Source: Valencia hispanica (lineage: Eukaryota; Chordata; Actinopteri; Cyprinodontiformes; Valenciidae). From it: a DNA stretch of 64,000 nucleotides. Positions 1 to 11,357 of this stretch are shown here, one piece after another. The notes under the pieces were generated by a model that ran no database searches, was not told where the DNA came from, and saw only the letters and a list, made by a program, of their open reading frames with translations. A program made the translations under genes and the position numbers. The stretch lies in NCBI GenBank assembly GCA_963556495.2, contig OY747713.1:31103961-31167960 (forward strand). The letters are read 5' to 3'. The stretch's first letter is position 1. Each line of letters begins with the position of its first letter.

Positions 1-53
1 TGCTGAGGCTCAACTTACCCCTGAGATATGCTCCCTGATTCTCTCTTTCTCTT

Positions 54-59
54 CACACA

Positions 60-92
<33 letters not shown>

Positions 93-125
93 GCGGATGC
101 ACGCACACACACAGACACACACACA
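54..125. repeat. (CA)n microsatellite
   Basis: A nearly pure CA dinucleotide tract with a few CG/GA interruptions. No gene signal surrounds it. Confidence 0.9.
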
Positions 126-2620
126 ACAAACAAACATCTTTTGATTAGCATGTGAGACAGCATTCTCACACATCAGCAATATGAATGAATGTCTGTCTAT
201 AGAGAGCAGAGATTCCTTTAGTTTTGGAACATTTTGCTCTTTATTTAATGTGTTGTCTCCTTAGTCAAACACACATTTTACTCTCTCTGTTAAAATGATA
301 AAGGAATGACTTCTTCACATCTGAGTATGTTGAAACTGTCTCTTGGAAGTCTAGCAATTGGCCTAAATTCTTAGGATAAGAAATGTCTTAAAAATAGGAT
401 GTAAAGAAACCTGTCTCCCAGCAACCTAATTTAACCAGTTAAATATAACAAATCTAATCTGTCTTGGCTTCATAAGCTGCATAAACTGTCATGTCCATAT
501 TTGTAATAAGAAAGGTTTTTCATTTTTCTACTAATTTCTCAAAGAACTAAAGCATACAGCGACAATACTTTCAAAACTGAAGAAAGTTGTTTTAATCATT
601 AAAAGAAAGTTAACAAAACTGTTTTTATCTGATGATGAATTGATACCTGAATTAATTAATGAAACAGATAATTAATTGGTTGGCTGATTATTAATAGCTT
701 GTTTAGGAATGGATCTGTACAATCTGTGTTTATCTTTCAGTGCAATACTATGTTTAATGATGCATTAGTTTATGTAATTTCTTCTGTTTTTAAATAGCAG
801 TAGTACTACCTACTTTTGATTTTTTAAATAATTATTTGACTGCAGCTGCTGCTCAATTTCATAAGGCATCTTATACAATAACTGTAAAGAGCATTCTATT
901 CTATTCTGTTGTAAGCTAATCTAAAATATCTGAGGCTTTGGAACTACAAAGTAAGACAAAATGACAATTAATTACATAGGGCAAGTGATATTATGTTGTT
1001 AGTTTCCGGCATTATTAAATATATTTTATAAGCCTCTTAAATTGCTAAAAACAACATTGTAAATTTGACCTCAATACATAAGTGTGGTTTTAACAGGAAT
1101 TGCCATTTAGCTTTCTTACTATAGAGCAAGACTGTTGGAAAAAGTGCAACAACAAACAAACAAAAAAATAATTTTTAAAAACTGAAAACAATTCCAAACC
1201 CTAAAAACTAATTAAAAAAACAAACAAAACAAAAAAACTAAGTAAAAAAAATTTGCTATAAACTATTGCAAAGTAATTCATTCATGGTCAATTTAATCCC
1301 AGGTTTTCCGATTAGCTTTAGCATTACTTCGTATTGGTATGTTGATAGGCTTTTAAGATTTGTACAAAAAGACACAATAAAGGACCACCCCTCACTGATT
1401 TCAACTAATATTCTTTTATTGCATACTTTGTTTAATTTTGGGTACTATTGGTCACTTGTTTCACCAGGGACAATGATTGTGGTTGCACAGCCTGCTCCTG
1501 TTTGCAACAAGTGTGTTAAAAATAAAAGAGATATGGAGGAAAAAGACCTATATTTTTTGGACAATTTTAAACAAAACAGAAGCAGACTTAATCTACAGCA
1601 AACCAGATCTGATTAGCACAACAGTATCAACAATGAGTTTGCAGACGGATGCATTTCAAAATTCTGAAATGCTATTTTCAGTGGACATAACCAATCTTTG
1701 CTTTTGGAACAACCAGCATCATGAATTATCATGATTCATGAACACACTGAGCAGAAACAGAAGTAAAAAAAATGTCAGATGTGGACCTGTAATAATGCAC
1801 ATCAATGATGGAACAGTTATTGGCTTTGATCATCTTTAAACAGATTTTTAAATAACCTCTGAGACGCAATTAACTCTCAGTAGATGCCAACACATTTTCT
1901 TTCAGTTTCTGGATTAATACATATCCAGGTTATTTTTCTTTTTGGATTAGCTCATGTGTCTTCAAATTAACTTGGAGTCAGACATGCTGACTGGCATAGC
2001 ACATGTCAATCTGACTGTTCGATTCTAATCTAGGAATTGTTTGATCGTGTACTTGCTTACTTAAATTTTCGTTATCTGCAGCCCAAGTCATGACTTTACC
2101 CAAGTCAATGTCACATTAAAGATGCTTGTAAATGTATAACTGCCCTCTCAAATGTCAGAACAAACGATTTATGGTAATATTTTAGTTGGCAGTCATTTGT
2201 TGGACCATTTCCATTGCTAAACATCCAATTACAGCAACTTACTGCCACAAACACACTCTGCTGTTATTGACTCTATTAACGTTTTTGCAAAGGTGACATA
2301 TGTTGTAAGCTCCAACAAACCACTTAATAAGATGCAGTCATGATCTTCATTGTACTCTGAGAGGGTCAATCAAAATCGTACTTAAAAAAATGTAACACTC
2401 AGCAACTGCGTGATACGTGTGCAGCTTCGTGCAGGCGTTAAACTATGTAATGCCCTGTCAAAGGCAAAACAGTGGCCCGGTTGCACATAAGGAATTAATC
2501 AGGTTTAATACGCATGTGTGCAGGCTTGGCTCTGTGATATATTTGAATGCCTGTGTGTATGAGGAAACTGTTGCAAAATATGCACAAGGTACATGCAGAA
2601 GTGTGTGCACTTGCGGGCTA
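126..2620. other. AT-rich intergenic stretch, nothing recognised
   Basis: Low-GC unique-looking DNA with A-rich runs around 1142-1256. The short open frames here (for example 1266-1616) have no recognisable domain and no splice context. I see no exon, RNA gene or mobile element. Confidence 0.5.
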
Positions 2621-2629
2621 TAGGCAGTA

Positions 2630-2880
2630 GTACGTGGGGCTGAGCACTTGCGGTCCCTGAGGGGGGCCTTAATGAGTCAGGGAGCGGATGGTGGGATGGG
2701 TGGTGGCTGTGGAGGTCTGGCTGGCTCTGAGCTATCATGGGGCGAGCCAAACTGAGGCTTGGTTGCCCATGGTGGGAACACCCTGTCAAGCTAAGAGACT
2801 CTTGGCCTGGGTCGGGTTGGCTCCACGCCCCTGATAAGACTTCAGATAGCATCATAAGGCTACACTAGTGGCCCAGAGCA
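2630..2880. other. GC-richer unique block, possible conserved non-coding element
   Basis: This block is clearly richer in G and C than the flanks and lacks simple repeats or transposon signatures. A minus-strand frame is open across it, but its His/Pro/Ser-rich translation matches no family I know. I think it more likely non-coding. Conservation cannot be judged from one sequence. Confidence 0.25.
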
Positions 2881-3156
2881 ATGTACAGAGAGGTCATAAT
2901 GGTTTTTTTTAAGACAAGAAGAGAAGGAGAGGGAGTCAGCAAGCAAGAAAGAAGAGGAGGAAAATTAAGGCTTACAGCCAAGTATCAAAGAAAGGAACAA
3001 AAAACAGAAACAATTTAAATGAGTATGGAAATTACGCATTTAAAGCAACTAGGCAAATCACCCGGAGATACAGTCCCCTAAAAGTGTTCATTGTCCTTTC
3101 ATTTTTCACATTTGCTTACATGAGAACCAAAAACCGGTGGAAAAGTTCAAAGTAGA

Positions 3157-3685
3157 GTGAGGTTATTAAAAAATATCCCAAGAATTAGATACATTGTGAA
3201 ACAAGACCTGTTTGCAATTTGCTACAAACCATGCAAGGAACACAACAATGATTTGGAAGAAGGTGCTGAGAGCAAACATAAGCTTTACGGACGACATGCA
3301 AAACGCTATGTCAGACATCAAATTAGCACCGCAAATCTGCCTAATCACAGCATCCCCACAGTAAAACATGATGGTGGTAGCATCATGCTGTGTCAGTGTT
3401 GATAGAGAGATGGATGGATCTGAATACAAGGCAGTCAAAAAATGATTGACTATTGCTTCTCTTAGAAGCTCGTCAGATCTCTCCAGATATTTTGCAAGTA
3501 TAAATTGGACAGAAAAAATGTCAAACGCTTGACTAGAATTTTAAAAGATTTATCATTTTCCTTCCACTTAACAAGTTAATGTTGGTCTCATATAAAATCT
3601 TCCGAAATACATTAATATTTGTGATTATTATGTCACAGCACCATGAAGATTCAAGAGGTATGAATAATTCTGCATGACACTGGCC
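3157..3685 (+). mobile_element. Decayed Tc1/mariner transposon, 3' half
   Basis: The stretch at 3349-3396 carries the Tc1 transposase signature that encodes 'VKHDGGSIMLC', following an Asn-His-Ser-Ile-Pro-Thr segment. The 3' flank at about 3550-3680 resembles the usual fish Tc1 3' untranslated end, finishing in a 'GAGGTATGAATAATTCTGC' type sequence. The frame is broken and the 5' half is missing, so this is an inactive relic on the plus strand. Confidence 0.65.
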
Positions 3686-3955
3686 ACAATTTACGCTGGG
3701 TTGGATCTAGCATGCTGATTTAAATGCCACCTGGTAGCAAGAAAACCAAAAAAACAAGTTTTCGCTGAGCGTTCAGCACACAAACACACAAAACTTCATT
3801 ATGTTGAAAAACAGACTGGTGCCTGCAGGCCAGGAGTTAGTCAGCCTTCTGTGTGTGTGACGTCGACTCTATAAATGTCCACAGAGCATCTTTCTTTTTA
3901 CCTGCTGAATGTGTTGATGTAAAAGTTATTTTTCTCCCCCTCCAACTTTATTGAC

Positions 3956-4069
3956 CTTTAGAGCTCGACACCCGCCGGTCGAGGTGCTCTAGATCTTTTT
4001 AATCAGTCTCATGTTGTTGCCATTCCAGTAGGAGAAGCTGACCTGATGAAATGTGCTGCCCCTTGCAAC
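3956..4069 (-). pseudogene. slc25a13: Ghost exon: decayed exon 7 of slc25a13 (citrin)
   Basis: Read on the minus strand, a pyrimidine-rich acceptor ending CCCAG (4070-4071) is followed by codons for V-A-R-G-S-T-F-H-Q-V-S-F-S-Y-W-N-G, then N-N-M-R-L-I-K-K-I. Vertebrate SLC25A13/SLC25A12 exon 7 encodes [32 protein letters not shown]. Here the five codons F-N-S-L-L are deleted in frame, the Tyr codon after K-I has become TAG, and about 10 further bases are lost. A GT donor still follows AAAG at 3954-3955. The remnant is 114 bp, against about 139 bp for the human exon as I recall it. Citrin is the mitochondrial aspartate/glutamate carrier; this exon belongs to its N-terminal EF-hand region. Strand and position next to sem1 favour SLC25A13 over its paralogue SLC25A12. 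No other citrin exon was found in the window. Confidence 0.75.
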
Positions 4070-5276
4070 CTGGGCAAGAAACAAGAGGTGTAATTTAGAA
4101 GCAGCAGAATCAACCACATCAAAACCAAGCCCTGTCCTGTAGTCGTGCATGTAGACATTATCATCAGAAAAATTCAAGTGAAGAGAAACGGGACAGGTCA
4201 AGAGGAAATCTTGACAAACAACGCTGGCTAATCAGTAGCATTCCTCTCCAACCCTCACTCCATTGGGAGATGTAAACTGGTTTTAACCGCTACTTTTTTC
4301 CCACCACGTGACTCGCTCTATCTCAGGGAGTTTAATTAACTGCCTTTATGAGGTGAAGGAAGTGGTAAAAGAAGAGAAAATAGAAAAAAAAGGTAACAAA
4401 TTAAAAATAGACTTTAGGTTTGCAAGGAAATTCCAGACAGACCACAAACAATTTTTATGTGAATCACGGTCCTCTCTTTATCATATGAGCCTTTAAACCT
4501 TGTAGTGTCAAAGCTCCAGGTGGCTTTTTAAAGAACCATGACTTTGAATATGTTTGATGAATCCAGTTTATGTCATATAGAAGATTTGCTGCAACTTAAT
4601 AAGAGTCAATGAATGATTCCCGATCTTCCCTCCACTAGATGGCACTGTTTGCTTTACAGACATGTTCTCAGAGGTTGCACATCACTGTGTCCCAATGAGA
4701 AAATAAAACTCTGGGTTTGGGTGAAACTGGCCTAACGGAGAGACAATTTTGCATCTGTTTATATCTGCACTGATCTTCCCACGAGGTCCAACTGAAAAGA
4801 GAGGGAAAAAAAGAGAATCTCTTGTGGGGGGGAAAACAAGTGTCACCCTTAAAATTTACAATGTTTGGTGAGTGATTTCACAGTTTGTGCTCTGCCATGA
4901 TGCTGCCTTTATTGTGTGCAGAGTTTGTGAGGGGAGTTTTTGTTACTAACAGCAGGCCAAGATGTCTGCTTGGTGAGGTAAACACTGCAGAGAGGGGAAA
5001 TAAATGACAAGACTCAGTGAGGTGTTTATGACATGAGGCAAGAAGTGGACATTTGGGCCTGTAAGGCAAAAACGAGACGCAAAGAACATTGTTGGGGCTG
5101 AAAACAAGCACAGAGATGATGGCCTGTGAAGCTCCAGTCTCCATCTGCGTCTGTCTCTGTCTTCCCATTCAAGCTGGCCTGCTTGGCTTTGACACCGCCA
5201 CAGAGGTTAGACTTAATGACACGTTGGGAGAGCGACGGAGACACATGGAGGGGGAGGAAAGGGGGGATAGGGTGTA

Positions 5277-5280
<4 letters not shown>

Positions 5281-5321
<41 letters not shown>
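5281..5321. repeat. (GA)n microsatellite
   Basis: About 20 uninterrupted GA units. It produces spurious Arg-Glu and Ser-Leu repeat translations on the two strands. Confidence 0.95.
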
Positions 5322-5324
<3 letters not shown>

Positions 5325-6412
5325 GGGGGGATTGAATAAAGATGAAAAGCAAACAGAAAAGGTAAAGCAGAGAAATACAAATGAGAAAGCTAAAGTCTTT
5401 GGTTGAGGTCGTAAAAGATAATCGTGACTTTATCCCCCTTTTTAGAGGGAAAGTTGTAGTAATGGTTTTCTGGCTGGACTCAGACAAGCTGGTGGATCAG
5501 TCATACGTTTCTTTCTGAAATTTATTGTGCATCATTTTACCCTACATTTAGGTTAGATAAAGTTTTGTCAATACACACAATGCCCATATCTTCTGATCAC
5601 CTCAACCTCCAAAGGGTCATTGACTCACTCTTTTAAATTTGGCTTTGGCTTTGGCTTTTAGTAGCTGACAGTAGAGCAAATAAATGGAAAAAAAACCCAC
5701 AGAGCTAAACAGATAAAACCCGCAAGAAGTCATTCCTCATCACGAAATGAGTGAGCATGTGCACAACAGTTGAAGTCCAGCAGTGGGATGAAGCCACAGC
5801 CGCTTCTCCTGTTAGGGGGAAAAGGAGAATGGATTCAGCCTTGCGTGGTGGCGTGAATCTAGCGCATACAAAAACGTGCAATTTGCTTTCCTGAACCTCT
5901 GCCCTGATATAATTAAACAGTGTTCACCCAGACTTAACAGTCTCTTTCTTCTCCTACAGCAGAATGCCTACTGTGAGGTTTCATTTGGTAGTCTTGTGCA
6001 ATAAATCCAGTACCAGGATCAGGGCTGCAAAAAGTTAGTTTCAAAAATTTTTGGGATCCTGTTGCGACACTTCAAAGTCATTTTAAAGAGATGCCAGAGA
6101 AAGTGAAAAAGTGACCGCTATGTGTTTTCGCTATATGTACGGACCATGGAGTAATGGAGTTCAGCCCCTCCTTCACCTGCTGCTGTGCACTGCCTATAAG
6201 TGGGCTGAAAGTCGGTTCCAAAACTACAGATAGTAATGGCGTGGAGACTAAGTGTGCCAGCTGTCATTCTTGTTAAGTAACAGTGCTTTAAAGGTATTGT
6301 TGGAAGGTTGGAAACTGGAGCAGATATCCTGACTGACAAACCAGCTGTGTAATAACAAAACTGTGTAATATTTGTAATAGAAACTTGAAAACAACAGTTA
6401 AATTGAACAGGC

Positions 6413-6442
6413 GTTTGAATTTAACTGTAGTTAAATTCAAAC
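6413..6442. repeat. Short perfect palindrome
   Basis: Two 14-base arms, GTTTGAATTTAACT and its reverse complement, are separated by two bases. Shorter flanking segments (ACAACAG left, CTGTTGT right) can pair outside it. It may be a fossil inverted-repeat end or simply an AT-rich hairpin. Confidence 0.6.
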
Positions 6443-8599
6443 TGTTGTGTATCAAAATAAAAAAGTAATAAATTGAATTTAAGAGTTTAGAAGTGAGCAC
6501 AATTTACATTACAAGTGTAATATCAAGTATCATCACTGAGGATGAAAACAAGAAAACAGAAGCTCCTCCAAAGCCTAGATCTCATAAACAACATGATCAT
6601 TACCGTAATAATCTATATTCAAATTAGTTTAGCAGTAGTTTGAATCATTTTTTGAATAACTTTCCTACTTTAAGTAATAGTTTATGTTCTATACTACATT
6701 AATATAAAAAATTAAAATGGTGGCATTTTTACTCAAGGTTATAATGCTGTGAGAATCCCATATAGGCCCATGTTTGAGAGGAAACATGCAAACACGCTTA
6801 GATGCACACAGACAAGCACACACACTCAAGACAAGCTAATCACCAAACTGCTCACTTTCTTTCGTCTCTTCTTGCTCACACTAAAGGTCCCTCTGGGACA
6901 ACAGCAGGCCGCTGGTAACGGGGAGAGATCCCACAAGGCCTGTGAAATTAGCAGCCATTATCAGTACCTGCAACCACAGGTCTACGGAGAGCGCCTGTAA
7001 ACAAACCATCGTGTTTCTCTTGAATTGCAACAAAGAGCGAGAAAACACCAAAGGACATGGATTCAGGGATCATAAAAAAATGAAATTGTAAATTGCAGAC
7101 AGAGACCTTCTAGTTTGCCACCTGACTCACCTGTTATGTGCAATTTCAACCAAGGGGTTTCAAAAATCTGTCATTTTGGTTGTTTATTTTCAGATTTCTA
7201 CAAGCAATCTCATCAACTACAGCAGAAGAGTTTTTATTTTTATTTTTTATCATTCAAGGATCCAAGTTAGGATCCAAACAACAAACTGACTGAAAAAGTA
7301 AAGACATTAATTTATAATCAAATATCAACTGCAATATTAAAAAAAGGGTAAAGGGTAGGAATCAATAGAGGAGTTTGTGAAAACTGTTTCTTCATTGCAT
7401 TTCCTTAGGACAATAAATAAGTTAGTGAGTCAGTTCAAATGAAATTATTATCAAACTGTCCAAAGAAGAATGGCCTTTTTTTTCAAGCCAATCACATTGG
7501 ACAAAATATAATGCCTGGGGACTGATTAAATCTTGGCATTTCAGGAATGACTGATTCAGAGGGATTGTCATTGTTGCACACGGAAGTCTTAAAAAGTGTT
7601 TTTACAGCAAAACAAAACCCTACGAGACTGTTGCTTATTGTTTTGTTGCATTTGAGTGATATTTCACTGACAGCATAACTGATCAAACTAAAAATTTGAG
7701 GCACCCAAACACAGGAGGGAAAAAAAACGGAAGAATGACATTTGCACAAAGCTAAGTGGAGTTAAGAAATATATAATAAAGACTAGACATTACAACAAAA
7801 GAGCCTTGTTAAAAAATAAAAAAACAGCAACTGTAGCAGGCACTGTGAGAGGAGTATCACCTATGTGAACACTGCTGGGGGGCACTCTGGAAGTTGAAGG
7901 ATAGGAAATAAAGGAAGAGACTGACACATATAAATAATCCAAAAAGTAAATATATTTGGGTGTCAGCATCTGGAGAGTCATGACTCACATCTCTGGTCGA
8001 GACGCTTCGTTGGGAAATAAACTCAGAAGAAGGTAGACGAGCTGCAAACTTAAAGCTAAAATAAGAAGGTGAAAGTGAAGAAGCCACTTGTTGTTGGTTT
8101 TTTCCTTTTATGGCACGTGTGCATATTTAAACGGGTGTTTGGGTCCATCTGCAGATGGAAAAAAAAATGTGATCGGAGCTCTGAAAAAGCCACACTGGAA
8201 AACCACTCAGAGTAACAAAACAACTGTGGTCCAAGCCGAAGTTTATGGTCTCAGCCTGCTTGAAAAACCTTTACTTTCGTTTCTGGAGCATGGTTTTTAT
8301 TTGGCCGGCAGAACACATAAGCTGGGGGCTTTACACAAGCCAACAATAGACCACCGAGGAACTGGACCTGAATAAAAACACTCGAAGAGCCATCTCTGTT
8401 TGTGATTTTATTTTACATTTTACACCCTCCACCAAAATTTGTACAATAAGTTTCCTGTCTTCCCTAATTTTTGCTTCTCATCTCACCAGAAGCACAACTA
8501 CCCATTTCCTTGTTTGCCAGTCAAACATATAATTGAGGCTTTTTAAAATTTGAGTAATGTCACCAATTCACCATTTTGAGAGCTTAAGAAACAAGTGGG

Positions 8600-8935
8600 A
8601 CATGTGACATCTCCTCTCAACGCATATCAAGCCCTCTGCCTGCCTGAATTTAGAATAGGAGCTTGAGTTTCTACGTGCCACTTCTCCGGACATTGGTAAT
8701 GCCAGTGCCAGAGAAAACACTGCACTGACAGAGCGAACAGAGGCTTTGGACGGCGTCCACGCATGAGACGAGGGGAGAGAAAAATGCATGTAATTGGTGA
8801 GAATCTCTGGCTTCCATCAAGATAGTAATTGGCCAGAGAGAGCCCTTGTGAGAAATATGCGGCGCAAACGTTTTCCCTGATAATCCCATCTTGTGAGCAT
8901 CTGGCAGCGGCGTGGTCAGAGGGGCAGGAAAAACA
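8600..8935. other. Repeat-free block, candidate conserved non-coding element
   Basis: Sequence of even composition without microsatellites or transposon motifs, including an unusually CpG-containing core at about 8850-8920. Minus-strand frames cross it, but their translations resemble no protein I know. Its candidacy as a regulatory element of the dlx5/dlx6 neighbourhood is inference only. Confidence 0.2.
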
Positions 8936-9103
8936 ACAAACCCATGAGGGGAAAGGAGAAGAAGATTTTTTTTTCTTTTGGGGGTTGGGGGGGGGGTCTA
9001 GAAAGCGTAACAGCATTCAGAGATTGTCGTGCAAGTCCCCAATAAAGTTTTACAACTGATACATTTCTTTTTAGATGATTTAATCTCCTAATCTCAATAA
9101 TCA

Positions 9104-9180
9104 GATGGATGGATGGATGGATGGATGGATGGATGGATGGATGGATGGATGGATGGATGGATGGATGGATGGATGGATGA
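9104..9180. repeat. (GATG)n microsatellite
   Basis: About 19 GATG/GGAT units in tandem. The same tetranucleotide forms the tail of several fish retroelements, but no element body is recognisable immediately beside it. The minus-strand reading gives a spurious His-Pro-Ser-Ile repeat. Confidence 0.95.
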
Positions 9181-10950
9181 TAGACAGAAAATACTTCAAC
9201 CAAATTCTAGACTTTTCCAGAATTAAGCGGACAGTTTATGAACCCTGTATAGCAGCACAGAGACAGAAATTAAAATAACATCAAACGATATATACAGATG
9301 TGTCATTGTGACTTCTAGGTAGCTATTGTTTTATATCACCAATTATACCAACAGCGCTTACATTTGCTGAGAAGTATCCTACAATAACAACAAATTCACT
9401 GTCTTTTGTCATTCTTTAAGCCCTTTATCAAAAGCTATGAAAACTGATCAAATACAGGCACCACAGGCAGAAAACTTGCATTTCATTGCTGAGCAGTGAG
9501 TGATGCTGGCTGCTGGCCTGCTGCTGTGAAGAGCTGGAAACCACTGACTGGAGAAGGGATGGGAGGCTGGGAGAGGTGGTGGGGGAGGCATGCTGTTAAT
9601 GCAAAGGCATAGCATCCAAGGCCACAAACAGCACACAAGCTGCACTTCAGCTCACACAGGCAAAAACAAAGGACACAAACATTCACATAAGCTCTGATGC
9701 ACTAAGTTTGCCGACTACTGCTTGAAGGCATTGCACCACCGATATGCACATACAACAATGATCCAATATGTATGCAAGGCTGCCCACTGCGTGCAGGCCA
9801 TCTGGTATAAGTTAGGAGTAATATAAAAAGCTTATTCAGATACATGGTTAGTGTGGATGCAAACCTGGCACAGCTCAGGCTTCTCTTTCTCCCATCCATT
9901 CCTCCACCCCTCCCTGCTAAGGCCTGATTTAAGTCTAGACATCATATTGGAAAATGGCACACACCGCACAAATATACAAGGAATATTCCAAGTGTTACTA
10001 TTTATGGAGAGAAAAAAATATTTCTACCTGCTTTCAAAATGCTGGATGCTGGTCCACTAATGGAAAACAAATGCAGAAAAAATTATCCAACTACATAACC
10101 TTAGCGTTTCAGTAATGACTAATTTCAGCAACATGGAGGACTCTGTGTTTGAGCGAGAGAGCGGGAGAAACATTTGACTGTGTGCGTGCATGAAACACAC
10201 CGAGACAAATACTGAAGGTTACAATTATATGATGAGACAAAAACTAATAGTGAGGATGAAGCAAAGTGTATGGGTGCGTAAATACTGATTTTAGTACCAA
10301 CTGCTGTTACTATTTTATTGAATATGACGGCTAACAGCAAAAACAGTAAGTAGAGACAGAAAATGCCAACTTGGTTAATTTGTGTATTTAACATAATAAG
10401 GAAGCTCAATTGAGTCAGATGTTTTTACTGTTAATAGTTTGACAGTCTAAAATACCTCCAAATAAGGGGTTTGTAAGAGATTTTATAGGTAAAAAAATTT
10501 AAATGGCTTATCCAAACAGAATTACCTGAACGATTACTCTTTTTACTGCCTGTGGTACAAACACATAATCCAGATGTCATTTTGCATTGATTCTGGTTGT
10601 TTTGAGATGCAAGAAAGAAGTAAAACTATCAAGGATAAAGGAGGGGAAAGAAACCAGAAGTGAAAGGTTCGATTTCCCACCTACTTAAATAAAAGTGGCA
10701 TAAACTTGCTGTGGCTGAGCTGTTTGTTTCTCTTAGAGCCAAAGTTTAGCTGAATGAGCTCCTATTCAAGGGGGGGTGTCACAGAGGATAGTGGTTGGGG
10801 TAAAAAGCTGTTTTACTTCCTGTGTTGTGCAGAGGAGACGAAAAAAAAGCAAAGCATGATGTATTAATGATAATGTTGTGACATATGGAGGCAAAACACT
10901 AATACTTACCACGACCTTGATATTAAAAAAATAATCGAACAGAATGCTAA
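9181..10950. other. Intergenic stretch, nothing recognised
   Basis: AT-rich DNA with no supported exon, RNA gene or mobile element. Confidence 0.45.
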
Positions 10951-10955
10951 CTACT

Positions 10956-11052
10956 GTGATGGACTGGCAACTTATCCATGGTGTACCCCACCCCTTGTCC
11001 AATGACTGCTGGAGATAGTCACAAGCTCCCCACAACCGTGCAAGAATAGGCT
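10956..11052 (+). repeat. Fragment of a dispersed fish repeat
   Basis: The segment resembles the widespread fish repeat whose core reads GATGGACTGGC...GGTGTACCCC...CTGGAGATAG and normally ends in GGAT tandem units. Related copies lie at 22893-23012 and 39697-39917. Here the GGAT tail is missing. Confidence 0.6.
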
Positions 11053-11346
11053 TGTATAGACAATAGACAGTGCGATAGAAATCTCACTCAATTCAACTTT
11101 GCTTTATTGTTTTTCTTATACTATAATTTTTTGTGGAGTTACACCCTCTGTCCTGATTTTCATAAAAATCACGGCCTAATATATTTGCACGGCTTGCAAA
11201 ATTATTCAATAACCATCTTACATAATTTTGTGAATCCACAGTAACAAATCCAGATTTTCCCTTACCATCTCAGTTTTGTGTCCACCCTTTACCATGGCAT
11301 TGACAATGAAAGAGACACCATATTGGCTGCTGCAGCTGAAACACTA

Positions 11347-11357
11347 GTCCTTAAATT
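11347..11357. repeat. Target-site duplication, left copy
   Basis: GTCCTTAAATT, identical to 13015-13025, abuts the 3' tail of the RTE/Rex3-like LINE. Confidence 0.9.

Larger units (their letters stand above)
4075..9100. other. Unique-looking intergenic stretch, no gene seen
   Basis: Apart from the GA microsatellite, the small palindrome and the candidate block at 8600-8935 listed separately, I see no exon with plausible splice sites and no mobile element I can name. Open frames around 5026-5487 are driven by the GA/TC tract. Confidence 0.45.

Noticed and set aside
2505..2855. 116-codon minus-strand frame
   Set aside because: Low-complexity His/Pro/Ser content, no conserved motif, and an overlapping frame on the other strand. 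Kept only as a composition block.
5026..5487. 153-codon minus-strand frame with Ser-Leu repeats
   Set aside because: It is kept open by the GA/TC microsatellite and has no domain on either side.
8916..9203. Minus-strand frame with a His-Pro-Ser-Ile repeat
   Set aside because: It is a direct translation of the GATG microsatellite at 9104-9180.
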